From assembly GCA_030737875.1 (NCBI GenBank), contig CM060921.1, positions 404,962,192 to 405,026,191 of the forward strand: a stretch of 64,000 nucleotides of DNA, written 5' to 3'. The position numbers were made by a program, and so were the translations under genes. Each line of letters starts with the position of its first letter. The first letter of the stretch is position 1. The notes under the pieces were generated by a model. The model worked only from the letters and a program-made list of their open reading frames with translations. It was not told the origin of the DNA and did no database searches. This DNA is from Allium sativum (lineage: Eukaryota; Streptophyta; Magnoliopsida; Asparagales; Amaryllidaceae). Below are positions 10,586-22,650 of the stretch, in pieces.

Positions 10586-13500
10586 TGTAGTGACCCGTTA
10601 CTTCCCCGTGAAGGAAAAAGCGGATACTTTGAGAACAACACACAAATGAACGCAGACGGAAGAACATTTCATTGCTATTACAACAATTCCACCAGATACA
10701 AGAATATACAGAGTATAAATGAATAAATTACATTCGATAAATATCAGAGATTACAATAAATTACATAGCAGCGGAAAATAATACAAAGCACAACTGAAGG
10801 TGATATACGGATACAGAGATTTCCGGATATCATTCCAGCTGCAAACCAGGATCCTGTGAATAAAAATCTGCAAAACCAAAACTACTAGCTGCCCGTGCGG
10901 AAAATATGGGCACCCAGAGTTTAGGTTAAAACAATAAACTCCAGGTCAGTCATGTGACTGGTGTGAGAACTAAAACAGTTATTAAAACTTTACTTTAAAA
11001 GAGAGTAATTCAAGGGACCACGCCGTATAACACGGAACGGGTTTCCTCCCAAGAATACCAGTGCATAAAACAACAGCACAATGCTAAATAAAGAAAAATG
11101 AAGCTGTTATAAGACCCAGGTCCTATCACACAATGCAACGCAAGCCGGGGGATAGGGTTTTCCCTTATAACAGCCAAAGCATGCTTGATACGTTCAAAAC
11201 AAATCATTTGATACTATAATAAGTGTATAGTGTCAAAACAATTTCAATCATAAATATAAATCATAGGCGGCATAGCTACCATCTACTATGTCGCCATACT
11301 AGTTCTACAATTAAAACCGAATTATCACGTATTGGAAATTGAATTCCGTCATGAGTCGAGGCAAGGGGCAAGCTCCTCTCCGCGTTCGAGACACTCTAGC
11401 AAATGCTCAGGACTACACACTCTGGGCAGCCACTTGGATCGGTTGGGCCGGTCCTCACTTACGTTAGACGATTATTTATTCCTGAACACACGTTTCCCGG
11501 TCCTTACAGACCTATAATCGAGGCGCCTCATTCCAACAACCACAAAGGTGAAAAGTATATAAATGTCAGGGCTGGTAAGTCACTGACACCACCAAAGCTA
11601 GAAAGAAACGTCGTGCTCTCTCAACGGCCCGTATCCCGTTTTTAACTCATACCGAGGTGTGAGGCTCGCGAATTCACGTTATACACAAAGCTGCCACGTA
11701 GGCGTGTTTTGATCATCAACCGCAAGACTTTGCTTTTCAACAGAAGCCTTGATCCATGCAACTCAGCATGCCACAAAGGCAATTCATGCTATGCGACTGA
11801 TGTCCATCGATATACAACCTCTGAGCTCGTACGTCTCAGAGAAGGGCGTTAAGCAAAAGAATAAATTCTCCGCCGCCAAATAGATGTATATTTAATAGAA
11901 ATCAATCAACACAGAATAAAATCCAATGTCAGACACACAATCCATTTACAAGTCCGTTCTGGGTCTGAACGAAACCGGAGGCACTTTCCTCGCATATCCA
12001 TCCATCTCCAAGTACGTCTAGACGACCACCAACTATTTCCATCCTCTTGGGTGTACTGCCCAATCAGGATCGTCAGTAATTATCCAAACGATGTGAAGAC
12101 TTCCGGTCTTCGACCACCATCTTCATCTTCGACTTATCGTCGAATCGGTTATTCAGAATGGGTATAAACCCGGCCTTTCCGAATAACCCGCGTATATTAA
12201 AAACAAATGTTATACAAACACAACATACGCCTCATTCCAGTGGAGAATATCCTTTTTATTCACGAAATCACATTCTTAGGGAAAGGTTCCCATTAATTTT
12301 ATCCAAGATAAATTCTTTAAAATTTATCCTTTAATCATCCTTTTGATGTCGTTTCAAACCAAATTATGGTTTTCTGAACTAGTCGAGATTAGCGAACCAC
12401 ACCGAAGTAATTATTTATTTTATTTCCCAATCCCAACCTATTCATCCCATGAAGCAAAACTGGTGATACTCCATATCTAACACCATGGTGTTATCGGTAA
12501 AATTAATTACCATTTCACGTTCAAATCTAATTAAAGATTTAACTATCGCTTTGGAGCAAAACTGGTGATACTCCATTCTCGCTTATTTTCCAAATTTGAT
12601 AATTTAGATTATCAATGCACATCTCAATCTAATTGCAGATTCAATAAGACTCCTTTTACTGGGTTAAAGAACTAGGTGTTATTTAAAACACAGTTCACGA
12701 CAAACCCAAATCACATTCTATTTATTATCGGGTTAAAGAACTAGCGTTATTTAAAACACCGTTCACGATAAACCCATTTCAAATCCAATCAAATATATTA
12801 GAAATTCCGATTATTTAAAACCCCTTTTTAAATCTAATTTATTTATTTAAAAATAATTGGGTCTTAAATTTAGTTCAAAACTAGTTCATTTCGATAAAAA
12901 TCCATTTTTATCTTTTCAAATATGTAGTTTTTCACCCCAATTTTTCCCAAATCATTTCTTATGATTTTACACAAATTATTACTATTTTTAATAATTTTAT
13001 TAAGGCCCGTACAGTCGATTTCCAACAACGGCCATCGAACTGCACTTATAGCGACCTTTTTCAAATTTGATTTGGACGTATCTCCAAATCCAACCGTTAG
13101 ATTTCAAATTTCTAAAATTCGTTAGAAAGCTCTTTTCGATACGAACCCAACGGTTCCGGTTTTAGGAGAATCCGACGGTCGGATCTCCCGTAATGTCCGT
13201 TTGAAATAAATGGTCGAAATTCACGAACTGCCGCGGCGCGGCGCGTTCTATTCAGGCCATTATATTATATATATAATATATATAATATGTATTTCGTCGA
13301 TTTCTATTTAAAACGAATTTTATAAATCGTTTTAATTTCGTTTCAAAAACAATTTCAACTTCCATTTCATTTCAAATCAAAATTGAATTCTTTCTTATAA
13401 ATTCGTTTTAAAATTCATTTCTATTCAATTCAATTTGAATTCATTTCAATTTGTTTCCAATTCAATTCGTTTTCGTTTTCAATTCAATTCGAATTGGTTT

Positions 13501-13672
13501 TATATTCAATTCAATTCAAATTCGTTTTCTATTCAATTCAATTCGAATTCGTTTCGTTTGCTATTCAATTGAAATCAAATTTGTTTTCCATTCAATTCGA
13601 ATTCATTATATATTCAATTCATTTCGAAATCGTTATTTATTCAATTCAATTCGTTTTCGATTTGTTTTCTAT

Positions 13673-14216
13673 TCTATTCAAATTCAATTTGGTTTTCTAT
13701 TCGATTCAATTCAAATTGGTTTTCTATTCGATTCAATTCAAATTGGTTATCTATTCGATTCAATTCAAATTGGTTTTCTATTCGATTCAATTCAAATTGG
13801 TTTTCTATTCGATTCAATTCAAATTGGTTTTCTATTCGATTCAATTCAAATTGGTTTTCTATTCGATTCAATTCAAATTGGTTTTCTATTCGATTCAATT
13901 CAAATTGGTTTTCTATTCGATTCAATTCAAATTGGTTTTCTATTCGATTCAATTCAAATTGGTTTTCTATTCGATCCAATTCAAATTGGTTTTCTATTCG
14001 ATTCAATTCAAATTGGTTTTCTATTCGATTCAATTCAAATTGGTTTTCTATTCGATTCAATTCAAATTGGTTTTCTATTCGATTCAATTCAAATTGGTTT
14101 TCTATTCGATTCAATTCAAATTGGTTTTCTATTCGATTCAATTCAAATTGGTTTTCTATTCAATTCAATTCAAATTGGTTTTCTATTCGATTCAATTCAA
14201 ATTGGTTTTCTATTTG
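13673..14216. repeat. 27-bp tandem array in S, about 20 copies
   Basis: The unit is ATTCGATTCAATTCAAATTG followed by GTTTTCT. Because 27 is a multiple of three and the unit has no stop in several frames, long repetitive frames open on both strands. I treat these as artefacts. The D LTR has only irregular GAATTGAATTG-type sequence at the corresponding place (24480-24900), so the regular array is specific to S. Confidence 0.95.
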
Positions 14217-14326
14217 AATCAAATTCATTATATATTCAATTGAAATCAAATTCGTTTTATATTCAATTTGAATTCAAATTCGTTTTATATTCAATTCGAA
14301 TTCAAATTTCATTTCAAAATATGTGA

Positions 14327-14452
14327 TTTCGAAATCACTTTATATTCATTTCATTTCGAAATCGCTTTATATTCATTTCATTTCGAAATCGCTTTATATT
14401 CATTTCATTTCGAAATCGCTTTATATTCATTTCATTTCGAAATCGCTTTAAA
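14327..14452. repeat. Second 27-bp tandem array in S, about 4.5 copies
   Basis: The repeat of TTTCGAAATCGCTTTATATT followed by CATTTCA has the same 27-bp period as the neighbouring array but an unrelated unit. Confidence 0.9.
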
Positions 14453-14840
14453 ACGAATAAAATCGATATAAATATCGTTCACGTCAAAATGGCGTCAATC
14501 TAATCAACATGGCTCCATATATTTCTATTTTCAAATATTCTATTTTCAAATGTTCTATTTCAAATATTTCATTCCAAATATCTCGTTCCAAATATTTCGT
14601 TTCAAATATTTCGTTTTCAAATATTTCTATTTTCAAATGTTCTATTCAACAAATGAATATTTATTTCTGTCAACACACGACTAATCTCAACGAATGAGTA
14701 CTGTCCCCGTGTGACTATCTTTGTTATTTAAAATATTTTATAAAATTTGGGTATCTATCGTTTGATTTTCAATTAGACTCCACCGTGAAGTAGTTCTAAT
14801 TTTAAATATGATAAAGATGTATATTTTATTATTAAAATAT

Positions 14841-15195
14841 TTCGTTCAACACATGACTAATCTCAATGAATGAGTACTGTCAACACATGAACCTTTATAT
14901 TATATTGATAAAGATGTAATTTTATTATTAAAATATTTCGTTCAACACATGACTAATCTCAATGAATGAGTACTGTCAACACATGAACCTTTATATTATA
15001 TTGATAAAGATGTAATTTTATTATTAAAATATTTCGTTCAACACATGACTAATCTCAATGAATGAGTACTGTCAACACATGAACCTTTATATTATATTGA
15101 TAAAGATGTAATTTTATTATTAAAATATTTCGTTCAACACATGACTAATCTCAATGAATGAGTACTGTCAACACATGAACCTTTATATTATAATA
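14841..15195. repeat. 96-bp tandem repeat in S, about 3.6 copies
   Basis: TTCGTTCAACACATGACTAA recurs at 14841, 14937, 15033 and 15129, an exact 96-bp period, and the copies are nearly identical. The homologous part of D (about 24080-24200) has one diverged copy. Confidence 0.95.
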
Positions 15196-16069
15196 TTCTT
15201 TATTTTCTAAATTGGAATGATGCCCAATCAATCACCATATAATGTTAATTATATGGATTTCCATACATCACACGTATATAATAGCATTGAAAAATAATCA
15301 ACCATCAACCAAAGTGCACTACACTGTATAAGCATCAAATATAGATATCTAACGCTTATAACAGTCTGTCAATCAATCGATCGACATATTTAATCAATCA
15401 GGATGAGTGAACTTCAAATTTCATCCCAACACCCGTGTGGGGTTTCAAACAATCAAACACAGATTTTATTTGTGCAGTTGGGCGATGTGTAAAATTTATC
15501 GTCCCAATCAATGTCATTCAAATAGGTGTACATAAACAAACCATCCGGTTTGTAAATGAATATTTATTTATTCGCATTCACTATATTCATATTCACGTTA
15601 AAAATTATATTTTTAACGATAAAACATTTTATTTTAACATATGAATTTCTATTCAGTTCATTCTTTAAATAAAATGATATTTTTATTTTTCTAACTTATT
15701 TTAGAAAATTTCGGCGGCATAACGGCACGATACTAGAAACGGGACGAGGCGTAGCCTTATCCCAGGTCTAGTGAAGGCCCACGCCATTCACACATCAATC
15801 AATCCATTCCATTTCACCAAACAATTCAATTCAAATCAAATAATTCAACTAGTCTATGCAACCAAACAAACAAGTCCATGGTTTGTGGACGATTGTGTCG
15901 GGTACTACTAAGCACCGTCTGCATCCTAGTATATATATATATAATTAGAAAATGAAATTGAAAGGTGAGAAATTCTCACCGAAAGCTATCCAACTCCACG
16001 CCTCTTCATTTATAGAAATCTTCATCACTATCGCATTTCTTCACTTTCGTTGCCCGTATCCACTACATA

Positions 16070-16300
16070 TGTAAAAATCGAATTTTTACTTTGCTATCCA
16101 GTATATAAAAATCGAATTTTTCTTGTTATTCAATATATAAAAATCGAATTTTTACTTTGCTATTCAATATATAAAAATTGAATTTTTACTTTGCTATTCA
16201 ATATATAAAAATCGAATTTTTTACTTCGCTATTCAATATATAAAAATTGAATTTTTACTTCGCTATTCAGTATATAAAAATCATATTTTTACATCGATGT
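16070..16300. repeat. Array of 33-36-bp AT-rich units in S
   Basis: There are about six copies of ATATAAAAATCGAATTTTTA joined by CTTTGCTATTC-type spacers. Each core is an inverted repeat (AAAAATCGAATTTTT). D carries three or four inverse copies near 23065-23185 and 30520-30640. Confidence 0.88.
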
Positions 16301-16809
16301 TCATATAGCAAAGATTATATTTTTATCACGCCATTCTTCATATAAAGATTTCGCCTTTTCAAAAATATAGTTTTCATCTTTTCAAATATATCATTATAAA
16401 AAATCACATTTTTATTTTTCTAAACATATAAAGATGCTATCTTTAATATTCCTATCATGTAAAAATTATATTTTTAATTCTCTACCTAAACAAAATCATA
16501 TTTTTATATCATCTAGATAGTAAAGACTATATTTTTAATACTTTAAAAATATAAAAATCATATTTTTAACCTTCCTACATAATAAAGATTTCGCCTTTTC
16601 TAAATTAAAGATTTCGCCCTTTTTAAAAATCTTTTGCCTTTTAAAATCTTTTGCCTTTTAAAATCTTTTTTTATTTAAAAAAACAAATCTTTTCTAATCG
16701 TTTTGAAAAATCTCCTCTTTTATAACAAAGTTATACATATATAACTTTACATGAATAAATTTATAACTCAAAGAATTAATAAAATAAAAAGAACGCACCA
16801 TTTTTCAAT

Positions 16810-17115
16810 CGGAGAAGGGGAGGGTTGGTCAGAGCGCAGCACGAAGTGCTGCACCATCTCCAAGTGTCGCTTGAACCTCGAGCTCCCTCCTGGCGGTATG
16901 CGGCTTCGAATCGAGGGCTGGAGAGGGGCGGCGGGTCAGGGTTTTGGGTGCGGTCTGAACGGAGGGTGGGGAGCTGGAGAGGGAGGCGCGGTGGAGTACG
17001 ATGTCGGCGGTGAAGTGGGTGGCGGCTCCAGCGAGTCGCGATGTCGAGCTCCTCCGTTCGCTTTTTTTTTTTTTTGAAAAATGAATTGAAAATGTCGGGG
17101 GGGGGGGGGGGCTGG
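16810..17115. other. GC-rich island in S with T and G homopolymers
   Basis: GC-rich DNA stands inside a very AT-rich LTR and ends in a T run near 17060 and a G run near 17098. It lies where D has its own GC-rich island, but the sequences do not align by eye. A short hairpin (GCAGCACGAAGTGCTGC, near 16836) occurs in it. Short frames are present but I recognise no protein. Confidence 0.6.
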
Positions 17116-18044
17116 GTAGTTAAGGGAAGAAAGGGTTTTTATTTTATTTTTATTATTTAATTATTTTATTTTCTAAAAAGTTGACTTTTACATACGACCT
17201 CTAAACGAGGCCCACCGCCTGTCGTCTATAGCGTTTTACCCCCATTCCGAACACAATGGGATATATATCGTAGGCTGATTCGGGTGTTACAATCAGTTTC
17301 CGTTAAATTTACATATAAAGTTATATATGAATTTAAACGCGCATTTCAATTTACCGGGGTCACATACTAACTAGAAAAATTCCAGAAAAATATTTTCTAT
17401 CTTCGTATTGACGATACGGTCCTAACAAAACTAGTTTCGTCGAATTCTGAGACCGTTGGAAAAATGGCCATTTTCAGTCGATTAAAATCAACTAAAACTG
17501 GTCAAACGCGTTTTCCTTTGCCACGCTCACATATTGATTCAAAAAATTATGAAATTTGGAATCTAGCAATAACTTTACATCACGGACCCAACAAAAGTGG
17601 TTTCGTCGAAATCCGAGGTCGTTTGCAAAATTCCCATTTTTAAGGGCCTGAATTCCATAGCGACTATTCAGAATTTTCAACTGGACATATCTTTTGATTC
17701 TCGCTATGAAATTTTGATTTTTCAGATTCGTATGAAAGATATTATCAATTAGTTCCTAATGTTTTTGGTTTCACTAAAATCCGGATTGTTTTGCACCCGG
17801 TACATTCAATTGAAGTTTGAAATCGAATTATCGAACTACCGCGCCATTTTCAATTCTGTTTATAATTATATATAAATATATATATTCTAATGACGACGTA
17901 TATAATGTATACGTTCTAAATATATTCAAAATAAATTTCTCGTCGATATTATTTAAAATAATCTATTTTAAATATTCAAAATTCGCTAGAATTGCCAAAA
18001 TAAAAATTTTAAACTGGCCCAGATTTTCGGGTTATTACAGGGGG

Positions 18045-19790
18045 TGTGCATGTCATGGTGATGGCAAAAAATCAAGCATAGCAACCATCCTCACATTTCT
18101 CGCTCAGTGCATAAAGCATACGATATCCACTACCTTGGTCACCTAATCCTTTGGGCCATGACGGAATCCAATCCCGTATAACTATCACTACAAGCCCACT
18201 ATCCGTCTCTCAGTGGTGGACCAAAGTTATGAATACCGACAACCCCTTTGCACACGCACCGCAGCAAAGCCCAACTCATGAAGTGGACTCGTTGGTTCCC
18301 TTCTGGATTCTGAGTTCTACTTGGAATTCCTTTGCATCTCGGGTTTTGGTCGAATTGGAGTTGGTCATCAAAAGAGTCGTCACAATGAGGTAAAAGTATA
18401 CGTTTGGTTCGGTTCGGTAGTCCCGACCCGGTTTGGTTCGGTGATCCTGGCCCATGCCTTAATCAGTGCTCCACTCCTCCTCGGTTCGGTTCCCCAGCTC
18501 TAGTTCGGTTCGGTGGTTTCTCCCTCCTAGATGTCCCGATCCGATCCCCCTTCCTTTCATAAGCCCGATCTGGTTCCCCTTTGGTCTCTCCGATCCGATC
18601 CCCTCTTGGTCTCCCCGATCCGATCCCCTACCCAACTCCAACTCTAATCAAATGGCCTTCCTTCTCGCCAAGGCTCCTTTAGTGCAAAGTTCCGATCCGG
18701 TTCGGCATCTCTGCCCAGTCCACTATCCGATCTGATCCTCCTATCCCAATCCGATCCGAAACCCTGCACATTTTCCTGCAACTTTTCCAGCGGCTGTTTT
18801 ACGCCATACGACGGCGTTTTCGACCAATCTGACACTTCTAGGCAATCACAAAGCATACCATACAGTCATAGCTACATGTATAATCATTCACAAACACCAA
18901 AATAATAATTTGGTAGCTTAAAACGGATCAAACATAGCCAAAATCCAATATTTTCCCTTAAACATGTTCTAGCATAATTAATGATAGGTTTATCAAAACT
19001 TAACCAAATTAACCCAAGTTTCTAACAGAGGTCTAAAATATCATTTAAGAATTTATAAATATTTTTCCATAATTTATTAGTGTATAAATTCGCTAATCAA
19101 CACTAATTACCCTTAATCAACCATAATTAGTGAGGAACTATGCAAATCACTCACCTTGGCCACAAATGAACTTTAGATCTGAAATAATCTACTGTTATGG
19201 CACTGTTCCCAATGCAACACAGCAGCTCTAACCTTGCTTTGGCGCTATTCCTACTTAATTTGATGTAGTTTAAGCCAAAACTTGATTAAGAAGTGATTAG
19301 AGGTGTTTTTAGATGTTGGAGGCCATTGTTAGGTTGAAGAGAGGGTTTGTGGCGGCTGGAAAATGAGTGAAAAACCGAAATCCTAACCCTAGCAGCCCTT
19401 AAATAGCTCTAATCCTGAAATCCCCCATTGGACCTAGTTGTTAATCACCCGGTTAAGCCCAACTAAGCTGTTTTTCACCATCTGAAACTTGTTTCAGCCA
19501 TATCTCCCAAACAGTGAGTTCGTTTGGCTAATGTGACCACTCTACGGAATTGTAAACCATCATCCGGGGCTAATGGATATGGTTTCAGGTCAAAATTCCT
19601 TTCCAGTCAAAAGTTATGGCCGAAACAGTATCGGTTAGGGGCAAAACGGTCATTTAAAAATCGACAAAAATCATGAACATGGGAAATGACCCCAATAGTC
19701 GTCTCCCAAAGTTACATGACCATAAGACTTCATATGTGAAAGAAATAAATATTCTACGATCCTGCTATGCGTAGAATGTGGGTCATTACA
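18045..19790 (-). repeat. Element A 5' LTR, second part
   Basis: This continues the LTR cut at 10585, matches 4779-6520, and ends GGTCATTACA before the GGACC duplication. Bases 18040-18044 are the right GGGGG duplication of S. Confidence 0.92.
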
Positions 19791-19795
19791 GGACC
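19791..19795. repeat. Target-site duplication of element A, right copy (GGACC)
   Basis: This matches 4136-4140. Confidence 0.92.
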
Positions 19796-21392
19796 TTAAC
19801 CAGATTCACCGTCTTCCTTCGAAGTTGTTTCGTATCGTGTCCGACAATACTAACCGTGTTGCGGCTTCCAGCTGCCTCAGATTCTACCTCGATATCATCC
19901 AACTGATCTGGTGAAATAGTTATATCAGAATCGTGCACAAACTTCCTTAACTAAGAAACATGAAATACGCTGTGCACTCCCGCCATCTTGTCATGTAATC
20001 CAACTTCATATGCTGAATTCCCAACTCGTTCGAGAACTAGAAATGGACCAACAAACCCTGGTGCTAACTTACCTCTCCTACCAAACCGAATCACATTCTT
20101 CAAGGGAGAAATCTTGACGAATGCCAAGTCGTCAATGGAGAATTTCAAATCTCTTTCGTCTTTTATCAGCATAACTCTTCTGCTTATCTTGGGCAGCCTT
20201 CATTCGCTGTTGAATTACCTTGATCTTATCTGAAGTTTCACTTATTACATCTGGCCCAAGCACAAATTTCTCCCTTGTTTTTCCAACCAACATGATAGTG
20301 AATTGCACGGTCTTCTGTACAAAGCTTCAAATGGATCCATACCAATTCTGGACTGATAACTATTATTATATGCGAACTCAACCAAATGCAAATGGTCATC
20401 CAATGACCCCCCAAAATCCAATATACAGACTCTCAAGAGATCCTCTAATACACAAGTCACCCTCTCTGTTTGACCGTCAGTTTGAGGATGGTACACGGTT
20501 CTGAGATGTAATTCTGACCCTAAGCCTCTTGTAAGCTCTTCCAAAACCCACTAGTAAATAACGGATCTCGGTCACTCATAATACCTATAGGTACTCTATG
20601 AAATCTCACTACACACTTTATATACAGTTCCGCTAACTTAGTTGTTGTTATATTCGAGTTGACTGGTATAAACCTTGCACTCTTGGTCAGTCGATCAACA
20701 ATCACCCAAATACTATCATGACCCGATCTAGTCCTCAGTAAACCATCAATGAAGTCCATTGAGACTTGTTCCCATTTCCAACGGTTGTAGCAAAACACTT
20801 GGCTTCTTTTGCTTGGTTTTAACTAACTGGCAGTTCAGGCACTTGGATATAAACTTCCCAACGTCTCTCTTCATCCCTTCCCAGTAGTATGTCTGCTTCA
20901 TGTCTAGATACATTTTGTTACCACCAGAATGTATAGTTAGTTTCGAGTGATGACACTCTCTAAGCACTTCATCTCTCAATCCATTAAAGTCGGGTATAAC
21001 TAGTCTCTCATTCTTTCGAAGCCATCCTTCTCGATCAAGTTCATACAAATTCATCTCCTCATTATCGATGCCCATCTTTACTTTGGAGATGATTTCCAGT
21101 AGGTTTGGATCGTCCCTCTGACTGGAACCGATCCGCTCAATCAAAGTCGGTCTGATCGTCAAACTTGCTAACATCTTTGGATCTAATTCACACTTAGGTC
21201 TGAAATCATATCCCGCGATACACTCCAGTTGCTTCCATTTAAGAAATATAGTCCCTAAATTGGCATGTTTCCTACTCAATGCATTAGCTACCACGTTGCC
21301 CTTCCCGGGTGTGTATGCGACATTGAAATCATATAAAGCCAAGAAATCTAACCATCTCTGCTGACGAAGATTTAGATCATTTTGAGAGAAAA
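19796..21392 (-). pseudogene. Element B RNase H end, integrase and chromodomain start (broken)
   Basis: On the minus strand the frame resumes after element D at LNLRQQRW and runs through the RNase H-integrase linker. The zinc-binding HHCC region follows (LTIHSGGNKMY, with CLNCQLVK, about 20800-20960), then the catalytic core with MDFIDG (about 20750), MSDRDP (about 20570) and [11 protein letters not shown] (about 20480). The integrase C-terminus (KLAPGFVGPF, about 20060) and the first chromodomain strand come last. The frame shifts near 20800, 20530 and 20245, and a stop lies near 19951. Catalytic residues can still be read, but they lie in different frames. The enzyme would insert cDNA into the genome in a working element; here it is dead. 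Confidence 0.85.
21388..21392. repeat. Target-site duplication of element D, left copy (GAAAA)
   Basis: GAAAA precedes TGTAACAACCCG and recurs at 35278-35282. Removing D and one copy makes B's RNase H sequence contiguous. Confidence 0.92.
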
Positions 21393-22293
21393 TGTAACAA
21401 CCCGAAAATCTGGGCCAGTTTAAAAATTTTATTTTGGCAATTTTAGCGAATTTTGAACATTTAAAATAGATTATTTTAAATAATATCGACAAGAAAATTT
21501 ATTTTGAATAGAATTCGAACGTATATATTATATACGTCGTCGTTAGAATATAAATAATTATATATAATTATAAAAGGAATTGAAAATGGCGTGGTAGTTC
21601 GATAATTCGATTTCAAACTTCAATTGAACATACCGGGTGCAAAACAAACCGGATTTTAGTGAAACCAAAAACATTAGGATCTATTTGATGATATCTTTCC
21701 AACGAATCCGAAAAATCGAGATTTCATAGCGGGAATCAAAAGATATGTCCAGTTGAAAATTCTGAATAGTCGTTATGGAATTCAGGCCCTTAAAAATAGA
21801 CATTTTGCAAATGACCTCGGATTCCGACGAAACCACTTTTGTTGGGTTCGTGATGTCAAGTTGTTGCTAGATTCCAATTTTCATAATTTTTCAAATCAAT
21901 ATGTGAGCGTGGCAAAAGAAAACGCGTTTGACCATTTTCAGTTGATTTTAATCGACTGGAAATTGGCCATTTTTCTAACGGTCTCAGAATTCGACGAAAC
22001 TAGTTTTGTTAGGACCGTATCGTCAATACGAAGCTAGAAAATATTTTTCTGGAATTTTTCAAGTTAGTATGTGACTCCGGTAAATTGAAATGCGCGTTCA
22101 AATTCAATATATAGAGTTATATGTTGATTTTGACGAAAACTGATTGTAACGATCGAATCAGCCTACGACACATATCCCATTGTGTTCGGAATAGGGGTAA
22201 AACGCTATGGACGACAGGCGGTGGGCCTCGTTTGGAGGTCGTATGTAAAAGTCAACTTTTTGAAGTAAATAATAAATTAAATAATATAAATTT

Positions 22294-22300
22294 TATAAAT
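22294..22300 (+). promoter_or_regulatory. TATA-like box upstream of the GC-rich island (D 5' LTR)
   Basis: TATAAAT lies directly before a C-rich tract and the GC-rich island. The equivalent in the 3' LTR is TATAAAA at 29754-29760. It is a plausible core promoter, placed by sequence only. Confidence 0.35.
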
Positions 22301-22650
22301 GCCCCCCCCCCCTCACTTCTTCTTCCCGGTTCAGTTTTAAAGAAAAAAAAATCCCGCAAATCGCGATGGCGATCGACGCCTCTCCCACCGCTCCGTCCAC
22401 CGATGCCTCCGCCTGCCAAGGCCGCCGCCTCCACCAGCTGCTCGCCCCCCTTTTTCTTCCTCTCTCCCCTTCTTCGAACAAGGATCCGCTCCCCTAGCCC
22501 CACGCCCAGACCTCGCCGCCCACTACCCCGTACCCCGCTCCACCACCGCAAGACCCTCGAGCCTCTGACCCACCGCCTGCTGCCTCTGACCACCCTCCGC
22601 CACGTCCTCCCCACGACGACGCCGACCAAAGCAGACCCCCCCTAAAACAC
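22301..22650 (+). other. GC-rich exon-like island in D 5' LTR
   Basis: About 350 bp of GC-rich, codon-like sequence sits in an AT-rich LTR. It includes a 43-codon frame from ATG 22366 to TAG 22495-22497 (starts MAIDASPTAPSTDAS). An overlapping 80-codon Pro/Arg/Thr-rich frame starts at an ATG near 22403 and ends near 22645. Both are open in the 3' LTR too. The composition resembles a 5' UTR or first exon of a plant gene, and a GAGGTTATTT junction to AT-rich DNA follows at about 22652. It could be a captured host fragment or simply the LTR's transcribed leader. I recognise no protein family. Confidence 0.45.

Larger units (their letters stand above)
10586..18039 (-). mobile_element. S: 7.45-kb solo LTR of the giant-LTR family (related to D)
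   Basis: On the minus strand this opens TGTAATAACCCGAAAATC, matching D's LTR start, and closes ...CGGGTCACTACA, close to D's ...CGGGTCGTCTCA. Large blocks align to D's LTR in inverse orientation, for example 12870-13250 with 24990-25390 and 15400-15800 with 23480-23870. There is one copy, no primer site or PPT adjoins it, and a perfect 5-bp duplication flanks it. It is therefore a solo LTR, presumably left by recombination between two LTRs. It exceeds D's 6.42-kb LTR mainly through tandem-array expansion. No coding potential is supported. Confidence 0.88.
4141..19790 (-). mobile_element. Element A: non-autonomous Ty3/gypsy element with intact gag and scrambled pol
   Basis: This minus-strand element has a 3' LTR at 4141-6520 and a 5' LTR at 9949-10585 plus 18045-19790, the latter split by solo LTR S. 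The primer site is 9935-9946 (one mismatch to iMet) and the PPT 6521-6534. Its internal part is only 3.43 kb: an open gag, a truncated protease, then rearranged pol scraps and LTR-like DNA. The first 143 bp of the two LTRs differ at 8 positions, mostly C/T or G/A transitions, so A is younger than B. LTR and gag resemble those of B, so A is probably a derivative of a related Tekay-type family that depended on helper Pol. Confidence 0.9.

Noticed and set aside
13451..14326. Long repetitive frames on both strands (up to 291 codons)
   Set aside because: They are produced by a stop-free 27-bp tandem array inside a non-coding solo LTR. The same DNA is open in several frames, so it is not evidence of protein.
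13673..16300. Possible CRISPR-like or satellite-centromere array
   Set aside because: Arrays are direct tandem repeats without unique spacers, lie in an LTR, and are too short for a satellite domain.
21753..22037. 94-codon frame repeated in the D LTRs (also 29213-29497)
   Set aside because: It is conserved only because the two LTRs are near-identical. In the diverged relative S the counterpart (17492-17680) is shorter and broken, and no family is recognisable.
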